Shown one piece after another: positions 19,801-26,570 of a stretch of 64,000 nucleotides of DNA. This stretch comes from Streptomyces caniscabiei. Its GTDB lineage: Bacteria; Actinomycetota; Actinomycetes; Streptomycetales; Streptomycetaceae. Location of the stretch: contig NZ_JABXWI010000007.1 in the NCBI RefSeq assembly GCF_014930365.1, positions 310,001 through 374,000 on the forward strand, in the 5' to 3' direction. The translations under genes and the position numbers were made by a program. The notes beneath the pieces were generated by a model. That model was given only the letters and a program-made list of their open reading frames with translations. It was not told the origin of the DNA and searched no databases. Each line of letters opens with the position of its first letter. Within the stretch, counting starts at the first letter, position 1.

Positions 19801-20698
19801 GGCCTACGCCCTGGGCAAGCGCGTCGTCGGGCTCGGCAAGAAGCTTTGGAGCGGCTTCAAGGACTGGCGCAAGAGCAAGAAGACGGCCGACGCGGCCGAG
19901 TCGGCGGCCTCGTCGTGCAACAGCTTCACGCCCGGCACCCGCGTGCTGATGGCCGACGGCTCGACGAAGAGGATCGAGGACGTCGACATCGGCGACGAGG
20001 TCCTCGCCACCGACCCGGAGACCGGGAAGACCCGGGCCGAGAAGGTCACTGCCGAGATCAAGGGCACCGGCTTCAAGAACCTCGTCGAGGTCACCATCGA
20101 CACCGACGGCGAGAAGGGCACCGGGACCGCCTCGGTCACCGCCACCGACGGCCACCCCTTCTGGGTGCCGGAACTCGGTGAGTGGCTGCGGGCCGAGGAT
20201 CTCCGGTCGGGCGCGTGGCTGAGCACGAGTGCGGGGACACGGGTCCGGATCACGGCCGTCGAACGCTGGAGCGAGCTGACGGCCACGGTCCACAACCTCA
20301 CCGTCAGCGAGCTGCATACGTACTACGTGCTTGCCGGCGACGAGGCCCTCCTCGTCCACAACAGGGGCGGTCGCAGCGACCCGGAGCAGGTCTGCCCCAT
20401 CGGCAACTACGCGGGCGGGTCCATTCCCGCGCGGAGCAAGTCGCAGAGGTTCACGGATGAGGAGCACGACCAGATCGACGAACTGGGCTTCCGGTTCGGA
20501 TGCCATACTTGCGGCACACTCGACCCGAGCGGTAACGGCAGGTTCGTTCCCGACCACCAGCCGATCAGCTCCTGGGTTCCGGATGGCACGCCCCAGCGGC
20601 TCTACCCGCAGTGCCGCCCCTGCAGCAGTCGACAGGGAGGCTGGGCAGGCCGGTTGAAATCGGTGATGAAAGGGCTCTATGAGGCAAAGGGCTATTGA
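13814..20698 (+). CDS. RHS-repeat polymorphic toxin with Hint domain and C-terminal nuclease-like tip
   Basis: 2294 residues. A signal peptide (about 1-42) is followed by a long beta-rich region, YD/RHS repeats (about 960-1730; YDxxGR, YTYDxLGR motifs) and the RHS core ending LGAREYDTDTGRFISADP. A Hint (HINT/intein-like autoprocessing) domain covers about 2035-2183: it starts CNSFTPGTRVLMADG, has the TDGHPFWV box, and ends LLVHN. After VHN come 111 residues with CHTCG, DHQP and QCRPC, consistent with a zinc-stabilised treble-clef HNH/EndoVII-like nuclease; the catalytic assignment is inference. The N-terminal export and Hint release architecture is established for polymorphic toxins. The stop overlaps the next gene, the predicted immunity protein. 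Confidence 0.88.
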   Translation: MSSPPWYRSPRPAWRTGRRRAALVLGLALSIGLLPQYSPQALAANDGLTKPKTQTELDDPVRGKNAEPDRFKQGDDAAKAAVKDAEKTAWPKAATAEVALSSDKATRAKGLPLTARATGGRDAADSLRVEVLGRKATTAAGVDGVLFTVARADGEDSRGTAQVALDYSAFADAFGGGYGSRLRLAQYPDCVLTTPEKKSCSTPTFLRSTNNAAQQTLTAKVTAAGDTAGTGTQLVRAATASTSSATVLAATAGAEGDGGDYKATSLKASSEWGVDTSSGAFTWSYPLTTPPVPGGSQPNVGLSYNSQSVDGQTAATNNQGSWIGQGFTYEPGFIERNYKACADDGHEDTYGDQCWAYDNATLSLAGGTSGEIVKDDTTGEWRVSGDDNSKVEKLTDATNGDNNGEHWKVTTTDGTQYFFGLGRLPGYSSGKEETASTWTVPVYGDDSGEPCHAAAFADSHCVQAWRWNLDHVIDPHGNVMSYYYGKETNHYTQGLKTGENGKAYVRGGYLKRIDYGQRAGKVYSTEPSARVVFTTAERCVGDLTDCEASDLTDATAADWPDVPWDQNCKADTKCAGQNSPTFWTRKKLTKITTQIRTGDSTYSAVDEWALSHDFTDNGDGSKSLWLKAIDHTGKVGTDVPMPSVELYGQQLASRVDVAGDNIQPFHRFRLSAVKNETGGVLSVNYADTQCTSSTLPAEDSSTKRCFPVKWSPPGAEEPIVDWFHKYVVASVVEQDLIGGNAEKITSYTYLGDAGWRKVRPDGITTAEFRTWGDWRGYGRVRVETSGGTNSAANTRAEHIFFRGLDGDVDADGDSRSATVKDSAGTSYEDSDWKAGQELETITYNGSDITQRAVTLPWTHVTATRVEDWGTRRARYLRPGSVDTYVSLGSGNWRHLKSTTAYDDEAGRAIRVDDDGEVGVADNECTRTEYADNASLHLYSYVSRVEKVGVDCSTTPNRRTDVISDELTHYDGSTTLGAAPTKGDATMTKKLSAHDGTTATYRTTAATTYDDHGRPLVVKDAQTTSSATAYTSSTTYTDTYGLATKSTTTNRLGWTTSTEYAPQRGLPSAKVDQNGKRTELAYDGAGRLTSVWLPDRIGLSASIKYQYLVRGDDAPTAVHTQRIENDGTSYGSEWSLYDGLLRPRQVQTEGADGGRMVADTLYDGSGRVMKVNDTYSTAGAPSATLFEPVDADLDAQTVTEYDGVGRVTATIFKVQGVEKYRTTYAYGGDRVTTTPPTGGTKSTVVTDARDRTTARIQYPASGDAVTTTYDYTDAGLLSHVTDNQGNAWSYTYDQLGRKKSAADPDAGDTTFTYDELDRQTSYTVNGNRTSTVYDELGRAVSTWDGDATTGTRLSVTRYDTVAKGELYGVYTYRDGAVYSSVTYPTLDPENDYKPVSTKYFLSKTAEPQLGGTYEFTTQYNDDGTVQGQGLPAAGGLTGEALSYRYDELQRPVALNTSLGGGNGSYVSDVTYSPTSNLEQLELSTGDSSAPKTWITNTFEQGTDRLTRSRMDVQGAPSVAYDARYTYTAVGDVLSVADTPSGGTSDVQCFAYDGMRRLTDMWTSSVTPGRASGTGASESACSSGASSSTVGGAAPYWTEYGYDSIGNRTSDVRHGLNGGPTSTRSYRYGEKGSGPDGGTSGAHTVSSITETTTATGTTPQITSEDTYTYDASGNTRTRVLDGDTQALDWDRQGELTKVTNADGSVTSYKYDALGQRILRDTPAEKTFYLPGMELHLAKSTSTVTATRYYTFASITVAMREADGVRFLAADHQGTAQLAVDAGTGETTRRRSDPFGNARDESTSSSTGWVNDKGFVGGTIQGSTGLTTLGAREYDTDTGRFISADPIVDYTDPQQINGYAYSNNNPVTFSDASGLRLAECVGGWQECGPWPTGHKRGAVSANPDGTGGPAPAGNTYTAAQAKADHARAEEEAAKQRAIAIAKELGKIIADELGITDALDCFTTGSLGSCGATAVNIVTSLIGGGPVGKLVSKYWYRLDKAYALGKRVVGLGKKLWSGFKDWRKSKKTADAAESAASSCNSFTPGTRVLMADGSTKRIEDVDIGDEVLATDPETGKTRAEKVTAEIKGTGFKNLVEVTIDTDGEKGTGTASVTATDGHPFWVPELGEWLRAEDLRSGAWLSTSAGTRVRITAVERWSELTATVHNLTVSELHTYYVLAGDEALLVHNRGGRSDPEQVCPIGNYAGGSIPARSKSQRFTDEEHDQIDELGFRFGCHTCGTLDPSGNGRFVPDHQPISSWVPDGTPQRLYPQCRPCSSRQGGWAGRLKSVMKGLYEAKGY

Positions 20699-21188
20699 GG
20701 GCCGTGAGTGGCTGGAGACGGACGGCGGTCCCTTCCTCCTGGCTCCGGTATCGCTGCTTCCCTCGTGGACGGGATACGAGGGTGACTACGATCTTGTCAT
20801 CGAGGGGACGGACGCCGGACGGTCGGAGTGCTACCTGCTGCCGGGCCGGAACGTGGTGGTCCTCGGGGACGAACCCCTGGCGACCACGGTCATGGAGGCG
20901 CGTTCGCTGATCGTCCAATGGATCCACTCGGACTCCGAGGACGACCTCCGGGTGCATGCCTCCGAGGTCGATCTCGATTCCATTGCCTGGCGGGAGGGCC
21001 CGTTGCTGGAGAGTGACGGGTGCCTGGCGCTCATGGACGCTGCGCTCCCGGGGGCCGAGGCGACCGAGGACAGCGTGTTCGTCCTCGAACACGACGCGGG
21101 CACATTCCGTGTCGACAGCGCCGAGGTCCCCCTGGCTCCGCACTGCGCCGCGAAGCTCCACCGGCTCGTGCCGGTGAAGGCGAGTTAG
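20679..21188 (+). CDS. Imm21-like immunity protein
   Basis: 169 residues, cytosolic, acidic. WLETDGGPFLL, LLPSW, VVVLGDEPLATT and the following IVQWIHSDSEDD match my recollection of the Imm21 family, which is common in Streptomyces beside polymorphic toxins. The ATG lies inside the end of the RHS toxin gene (20-bp overlap in another frame) with AAAGGG 4 nt upstream, so synthesis is probably coupled to the toxin. Its expected role is to bind and block the C-terminal toxin domain. A strong hairpin follows the stop, closing the toxin-immunity unit. Confidence 0.75.
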   Translation: MRQRAIEGREWLETDGGPFLLAPVSLLPSWTGYEGDYDLVIEGTDAGRSECYLLPGRNVVVLGDEPLATTVMEARSLIVQWIHSDSEDDLRVHASEVDLDSIAWREGPLLESDGCLALMDAALPGAEATEDSVFVLEHDAGTFRVDSAEVPLAPHCAAKLHRLVPVKAS

Positions 21189-21199
21189 CCGGACAACGG

Positions 21200-21234
21200 G
21201 TCCGGTGGGCCACCGCTCGGGTGGCCCACCGGAC
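21200..21234 (+). terminator. intrinsic terminator after immunity gene
   Basis: A perfect 15-bp stem (gtccggtgggccacc paired with its complement) around gctcg, 11 bp after the stop. There is no long T-run, as is usual in Streptomyces. Confidence 0.8.
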
Positions 21235-21331
21235 ATCCGCCCGTTCTCCCCGAGGACATCGCTTTGCACCACCCGCTGCCCCTAACATGCCGTGTCAAGT
21301 GCATGATCGGCGGCGCGAAGGGCGAGCGAGC

Positions 21332-22723
21332 GTGGGCATCGAACACCTGGACGTACGGGCGCACGCGAGACAGCGCTGGGCGGCCAGGGCCGCACTGGGC
21401 TGCGCGGTCCTCGCCGTGCTGCTGCCCCTCGGCTACGCGCGCGGGGCGAGCCTCCTCCTCGTCGCCGGGGTCGTGCTGGGCGCCGGTCTCACCGCGGCCT
21501 CGCTCTGGTGGGTACTGACCCGGCGCGGCCCCGCCCGTGTCGCGGCCGGAGCGTTGGCCGTGGCCGCGCCGGTCGGCGTCGTCTGGTGGTTCGCCGTCGT
21601 CAACCTGCTCTGGGTCGTGATCGTCTCCGCCGCCCTGTGGGGCGTCGCCGTCTGGTCCGGCAAGTTCGCCCTCAGCAGCACCAAGTCCCACCTGGTGCAC
21701 GTCCCCGAGCACCGCGTCCCCGCCCCCACCCGCCCCTTCCTCATCATGAATCCCAGGTCCGGCGGCGGAAAGGTCGAACGCTTCCGGCTGAAGGAGCGCG
21801 CCGAACGGCTCGGTGCCACGGTCCACCTGCTCGACCCCGCGCGCCACGAGGACGTCGCCGTCCTGGCCCGGGACGCCGTCAGGAACGGCGCCGACCTCCT
21901 CGGCGTCGCGGGCGGCGACGGCACCCAGGCCCAGGTCGCCGCCATCGCCGCCGCCTACGACGTCCCCCTGCTCGTCATCTCCGCCGGCACCCGCAACCAC
22001 TTCGCCATGGACCTCGGCCTCGACCGCGACAACCCCGCCGCCTGCCTCGACGCCCTCACCGACAAGGGCGTCGAACTCCATGTCGACCTCGGCTACGCCA
22101 GCGGCCACCCCTTCGTCAACAACGCCTCGTTCGGCGCGTACGCCGCCGTCGTGCAGAGCCCCGCCTACCGCGACGACAAGGTCCGCACCACCCTGGAACT
22201 GCTGCCCGAACTGCTCACGCACCAGCGGGGCCCACGGCTCACCGCCCGCATCGGGGACGCCGTCATCGACGCGCCCCAGGCCGTCCTCGTCAGCAACAAC
22301 GTCTACCGCAGCGACGACCTCGTGGGTCTCGGCCGCCGCGAACGGCTCGACGCCGGGGTGCTCGGCGTCGTCGGCGTCCGCGTCGACAGTGCCGCCGAGG
22401 CCGCGGGAATGGTGCTCGGCCCGAACGCCCCCGGTCTGAGTCTCCTCGTGGCTGACGAGATCGTCGTGGAGGCCGACCGTCCGGAGATCGAGGTCGGCGT
22501 CGACGGCGAGGCCCTCGTGCTGCCGACCCCCGTCCACTGCCGGGTCTCGCCGAAGGCCCTTCGTGTCCGGGTGCCCCGCGACCGCCCCGGTGTCCCCGAG
22601 CCCAAACCGCCGCTGGACTGGCGCCGGTTGCGCAAACTCGCCGCCGCGGTCGGCCGCACCGCCCTGCCCAAGCACCGCGAACGGTACGGCTGGGCGCAGG
22701 AGTTGTGGAACCGCCGTCGCTAG
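21332..22723 (+). CDS. diacylglycerol/lipid kinase family protein (YegS/DagK-like)
   Basis: 463 residues from GTG 21332, behind GAAGGGCGAG. The N-terminus holds four hydrophobic segments (about 20-110), followed by a DAGK catalytic domain: FLIMNPRSGGGK, the ATP-loop GVAGGDGTQAQVAA, ISAGTRNHFAMDLGLD, and the C-terminal DGEALVLPTP. These match bacterial lipid kinases that phosphorylate diacylglycerol or related lipids at the membrane. Fusion of membrane helices to a soluble DagK domain suggests membrane anchoring. The true lipid substrate cannot be read from sequence. Confidence 0.85.
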   Translation: MGIEHLDVRAHARQRWAARAALGCAVLAVLLPLGYARGASLLLVAGVVLGAGLTAASLWWVLTRRGPARVAAGALAVAAPVGVVWWFAVVNLLWVVIVSAALWGVAVWSGKFALSSTKSHLVHVPEHRVPAPTRPFLIMNPRSGGGKVERFRLKERAERLGATVHLLDPARHEDVAVLARDAVRNGADLLGVAGGDGTQAQVAAIAAAYDVPLLVISAGTRNHFAMDLGLDRDNPAACLDALTDKGVELHVDLGYASGHPFVNNASFGAYAAVVQSPAYRDDKVRTTLELLPELLTHQRGPRLTARIGDAVIDAPQAVLVSNNVYRSDDLVGLGRRERLDAGVLGVVGVRVDSAAEAAGMVLGPNAPGLSLLVADEIVVEADRPEIEVGVDGEALVLPTPVHCRVSPKALRVRVPRDRPGVPEPKPPLDWRRLRKLAAAVGRTALPKHRERYGWAQELWNRRR

Positions 22724-22741
22724 TGCCTGACGCGGCACTAG
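22720..22741 (+). terminator. hairpin overlapping the lipid-kinase stop codon
   Basis: ctagtgcc and ggcactag form a perfect 8-bp stem with a 6-base loop. The TAG stop lies in the 5' arm. Confidence 0.55.
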
Positions 22742-22801
22742 GACCGCCGGTCCACCGGATCCGCGTCGACAAGCTCCGCCCCCGCACGGTACTGATGGGG
22801 C

Positions 22802-24694
22802 ATGAGCGACGACGGCGAACATCCGCACGGCGAACTCCCCTCCGGAGGCAGGGCGTCCCGGGCCACCGGCACCGGTCGTCTGGTCGGCGGCCGTTACCGT
22901 CTCGCGGAACGAGTCGGATCGGGCGGCATGGGCACCGTGTGGAGGGCGGTCGACGAACTCGTCGACCGTGAGGTCGCCGTCAAACAGCCCAGACTTCCCG
23001 GTGACACGCACGGCTCGGACAGCCCGCACGGCCCAGGCAGCCCGGGCAGTCCCGACGGTCCGGGCGGCCCCGAGCACGACGCCCGGCGGCGGGCCGCCAA
23101 CCGGCTCTACCGTGAGGCCCGTGCCGCCGCCCGCGTCGACCATCCGTCCGCCGTCACCATCCACGACGTCGTGGTCGAGGGCGGGGCCCCGTGGATCGTC
23201 ATGGAACTCGTCCGCGGGGAGTCGCTCCACGAGGTGCTCAAGCGCGGCGCCCTCAGCCCCGTCGAGTCCGCCCGTATCGGTCTCGCCGTCGTCGGCGCGC
23301 TGCACGCCGCGCACGCGGTCGGCATCGTGCACCGGGACGTCAAGCCCGCCAACGTCCTCCTCGGGCCGCACGGCCAGGTCGTCCTCACCGACTTCGGCAT
23401 CGCCCATGTCCAGGGCGAGGAATCGCTCACCGTGACAGGGGAGTTCGTCGGGTCGCTCGAATTCGTCGCGCCCGAACGGATGGCCGGCCCCGGCGCCGCC
23501 GGCCCGCCCTCCGACCTCTGGTCGCTCGGCGTCCTCCTCTACGCCGCCGTCGAGGGCTGGTCCCCCTTCCGCCGCACCAGCCTGGAGTCCACACTCGCCG
23601 CGATCCTCTCCGCCGAGCCTCCGGTGCCGGAACGGGCGGGCCCTCTCGGTCCCCTCCTCGTACGCCTGCTGACCAAGGACCCGGCGCTGCGCCCCGACGC
23701 CGAGGAGACCGCCGGGTATCTGCGGGACGTGGCGGAGGAGCGCGTACCCGACGCCCAGACCCCTTTCGGCCTCAGCGAGTTGGGCGAGGACTCGGGGACG
23801 TTGCGGCTCGGGGTACGGGGTGCGGATCACGAAGACGCCCGCGACGTACGCGATGCACACGACGTACCCGATGCAAGCGACGTGCGCGACGTGCACGACG
23901 TGCACAAGGAAGACGCTCCGGTGGATGCGCCGGAGCGCGCGCCTGAGACGGCGGTTGTGCGCCCCGAGGCCGCAGGTGAAACGGAGGTTGTGCGCCCCGA
24001 GCCCCCGAGTGAAACCGAGGTCGTGCGCCCCGAACCCGCGCACCCCCGGCGCAGAGCCCCTGTCGGCCGCCTCGTCGCCGTGACCGCCGCCGGGCTCCTG
24101 CTGGCCGGTGGGGGAGCCTGGGCCGGGGTCGCGTTGGACGAGGACAGTGGTGTCACCGAGGTCGCCGAGCCCCAGGTCGGCTGGGCGGACGCCCGCGTCG
24201 CGTCCCCCAGCCCCAGCCCCACCCCCGGCACCACGGCGGGCACACGCTGGGTGGCCCACCGCGAGGCGGCCATGGACGCCGTCCTCTCCCTCCCCGGCCC
24301 CTACGAACGGATCCGCGCGGAGGGCGGCGGCGACGAACAGCCCCGAGTGGTCACCTACGAGGGCGAGAAGGTCGTCCGGGTGCGGCTGACGCAGTGGGAC
24401 GAGGCGCCCGCCTCACCCATGGAACAGGCCAAGGACGCGACGGACATCGTGACGGGCGACGTGAAGTCGACCGCCCAATACACCACCACCAGCTTCCATG
24501 ACCAGGAGGCCGTCCTCGCGGACACCACCCACCACCTGGACGGCACCCCCACCCGGGTCCTGGAACTGATCGTCCGCACCGACGACGACCGGATGTACGA
24601 GCTGCGCGTGGACATGCCGAAGGGCACGGCGGACGAGAAGAAGGGCACGGCCGTCTTCAAGGGAGCACGCCAGCGACTGGAGATCGGACCGTAG
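22802..24694 (+). CDS. transmembrane Ser/Thr protein kinase
   Basis: 630 residues. The kinase domain (about 27-300) has GSGGMGTVW, VAVKQP, HRDVKPANVLL, LTDFGIAHV and an APERM motif. A Gly/Pro/His-rich insertion follows the catalytic lysine in the N-lobe. The juxtamembrane linker is strikingly charged: DVRD/DVPDA-type repeats, then three copies of (A/E)xVVRPE. One helix (about 419-440) precedes a beta-rich extracytoplasmic domain of about 170 residues. This is the fourth kinase of the same design in the window, separated from the other three by 18 kb of unrelated genes. Confidence 0.88.
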   Translation: MSDDGEHPHGELPSGGRASRATGTGRLVGGRYRLAERVGSGGMGTVWRAVDELVDREVAVKQPRLPGDTHGSDSPHGPGSPGSPDGPGGPEHDARRRAANRLYREARAAARVDHPSAVTIHDVVVEGGAPWIVMELVRGESLHEVLKRGALSPVESARIGLAVVGALHAAHAVGIVHRDVKPANVLLGPHGQVVLTDFGIAHVQGEESLTVTGEFVGSLEFVAPERMAGPGAAGPPSDLWSLGVLLYAAVEGWSPFRRTSLESTLAAILSAEPPVPERAGPLGPLLVRLLTKDPALRPDAEETAGYLRDVAEERVPDAQTPFGLSELGEDSGTLRLGVRGADHEDARDVRDAHDVPDASDVRDVHDVHKEDAPVDAPERAPETAVVRPEAAGETEVVRPEPPSETEVVRPEPAHPRRRAPVGRLVAVTAAGLLLAGGGAWAGVALDEDSGVTEVAEPQVGWADARVASPSPSPTPGTTAGTRWVAHREAAMDAVLSLPGPYERIRAEGGGDEQPRVVTYEGEKVVRVRLTQWDEAPASPMEQAKDATDIVTGDVKSTAQYTTTSFHDQEAVLADTTHHLDGTPTRVLELIVRTDDDRMYELRVDMPKGTADEKKGTAVFKGARQRLEIGP

Positions 24695-24875
24695 GCCGGG
24701 TCGGCCGCCGTCGGACCCGGAAGTGATCGACGCCGCATTCGCGGCCGCACGGCACCGCACGCCGCCCTGATCAGCGACTTCGTTGCCAGCGATCACTGGC
24801 GCGGTGTGCGCGCCATGCGAAACCCTGTTACCGCCGGGTACCCAAAGTCGTCCGGTCCGGAATACCCTGCGCGTC

Positions 24876-26531
24876 ATGACGGACTCGCAGGCCCCCGAAA
24901 AGACCGGTACGACCACCACGGGAACGACCGGCACGGCAGAGACGACCGGCACCAACCCCCTCGCGGCGGCCCCGCAGGGCGCCCGTACCGCGGCCGACGT
25001 GGTCACCCCCGAACTGGTCGCCCAGCTCACCAAGGGCGTGGTCGGCTCCGGCCGCACCGCCAACCACACGCCCTTCACCGGCGAGAAGCTCGCCGACCTG
25101 CCGGAGTCCACCCCCGAGGACGTGGAGCGGGCCTACGAGCGGGCCCGCGCGGCCCAGGCCGTCTGGGCCCAGCGGTCCGTGCGGGAGCGCGCCGCCGTCC
25201 TGCTCCGCTTCCACGACCTGGTCCTCGAACGCCAGGCCGAGGTGCTCGACCTCATCCAGCTGGAGACCGGCAAGGCCCGCCTCCACGCCCACGAGGAGGT
25301 CCAGGCCGTCGCGGTCGCCGCCCGCCACTACGGGCGCAAGGCCCCCTTCTACCTCAAGCCGAAGCGGCACACGGGCGCCGTGCCGACCCTCACCAAGGTC
25401 ACCGAACTCCGCCACCCGCGCGGCGTGATCGGCCAGATCGCCCCCTGGAACTACCCGCTCGAACTCTCCGTCGGCGACGCCATCCCCGCCTTCGTCGCGG
25501 GCAACGCCGTCGTGATGAAGCCCGACACGGAGACCTGCCTGACCGCCCTGTGGGCGCGCGACCTCCTCATCGAGGCCGGCCTGCCCGCCGACGTCTTCCA
25601 GGTCGTCCTCGGCGAGGGTCCCGTCATCGGCCCCGAGGTCGTCAAGCACGCCGACTACGTCTCCTTCACCGGCTCCACCCGCACCGGCCGCGAGGTCGCG
25701 CAGGGTGCCGCCGCCCGGCTCGTCGGCGTCTCCCTCGAACTCGGCGGCAAGAACGCGATGCTCGTCCTGGAGGACGCCGACATAGAGAAGGCGGCGGCGG
25801 GCGCCGTCCGCGCCTGCTTCTCCTCCGCCGGCCAACTCTGCATCTCCATCGAGCGGTTGTACGTCCACGAGGCCATCGCCGACGCCTTCCTGGAGCGCTT
25901 CGCCGCCCGCACCAGGGCCATGCGCCTCGGCAAGTCCCTCGCGTACGGCGCCGAGATGGGCTCCCTCGTCGGCGAACGCCAGCTGGAGACCGTCACCCGC
26001 CACGTCGAGGAGGCCGTGGAGAAGGGCGCCAAGGTCGTCGCGGGCGGCGTGGCCCGCCCCGACATCGGCCCCTACTTCTACGAGCCGACCATCCTCGACG
26101 GCGTCACGGAACCCATGTCCGTCTGCACCGAGGAGACCTTCGGCCCGGTCGTCTCCATCTACCGCTTCACGGACGAGGACGAGGCCGTCGCGGAGGCCAA
26201 CTCCACCGCGTACGGCCTCAACGCCTCCGTCTGGACCAAGGACGGCCGCCGCGGCCGCGAGGTCGCCTCCCGCGTCCGCGCCGGCACGGTCAACGTCAAC
26301 GAGGGCTACGCCTCCGCCTACGGCTCCGTCCAGTCCCCGATGGGCGGCATGAAGGACTCCGGCCTCGGCCGCCGCCACGGCTCCGAGGGCATCCTCAAGT
26401 ACACGGAGGCCCAGACGGTCGCCCAGCAGCGCCTGCTGCCCATGGCCCCCTCGCTGGGCATGGACGACGAGAAGTACGCCCAGTTCATGAGCCGCAGCCT
26501 GAGGGTGATGAAGGCGCTGCGGCTCCGCTAG
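24876..26531 (+). CDS. gabD2: succinate-semialdehyde dehydrogenase, GabD2-like
   Basis: 551 residues, aldehyde dehydrogenase superfamily, oxidising succinic semialdehyde to succinate with NAD(P)+. Motifs: PWNYPLELSVGDAIPA, GSTRTGREVA, active-site Glu in LELGGKN, catalytic Cys in SSAGQLCISIERLYV, and the C-terminal PMGGMKDSGLGRRHG. The closeness to mycobacterial GabD2 throughout, as I remember it, favours that subfamily. The N-terminus has a Thr/Gly-rich extension. There is no Shine-Dalgarno; TACCCT lies 7 nt before the ATG, so the mRNA may be leaderless. The GMC oxidoreductase follows after 39 bp, probably co-transcribed. Confidence 0.87.
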   Translation: MTDSQAPEKTGTTTTGTTGTAETTGTNPLAAAPQGARTAADVVTPELVAQLTKGVVGSGRTANHTPFTGEKLADLPESTPEDVERAYERARAAQAVWAQRSVRERAAVLLRFHDLVLERQAEVLDLIQLETGKARLHAHEEVQAVAVAARHYGRKAPFYLKPKRHTGAVPTLTKVTELRHPRGVIGQIAPWNYPLELSVGDAIPAFVAGNAVVMKPDTETCLTALWARDLLIEAGLPADVFQVVLGEGPVIGPEVVKHADYVSFTGSTRTGREVAQGAAARLVGVSLELGGKNAMLVLEDADIEKAAAGAVRACFSSAGQLCISIERLYVHEAIADAFLERFAARTRAMRLGKSLAYGAEMGSLVGERQLETVTRHVEEAVEKGAKVVAGGVARPDIGPYFYEPTILDGVTEPMSVCTEETFGPVVSIYRFTDEDEAVAEANSTAYGLNASVWTKDGRRGREVASRVRAGTVNVNEGYASAYGSVQSPMGGMKDSGLGRRHGSEGILKYTEAQTVAQQRLLPMAPSLGMDDEKYAQFMSRSLRVMKALRLR

Positions 26532-26570
26532 GTCTTCGGGCCCGCCCACCGTTCTCAACGAGGAGAGCAC

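Noticed and set aside
19917..20367. A splicing intein in the RHS gene
   Set aside because: The Hint-type motifs are present, but they end in VHN just before a short C-terminal domain, the arrangement of autoprocessing Hint domains in polymorphic toxins rather than an intein interrupting a host protein.
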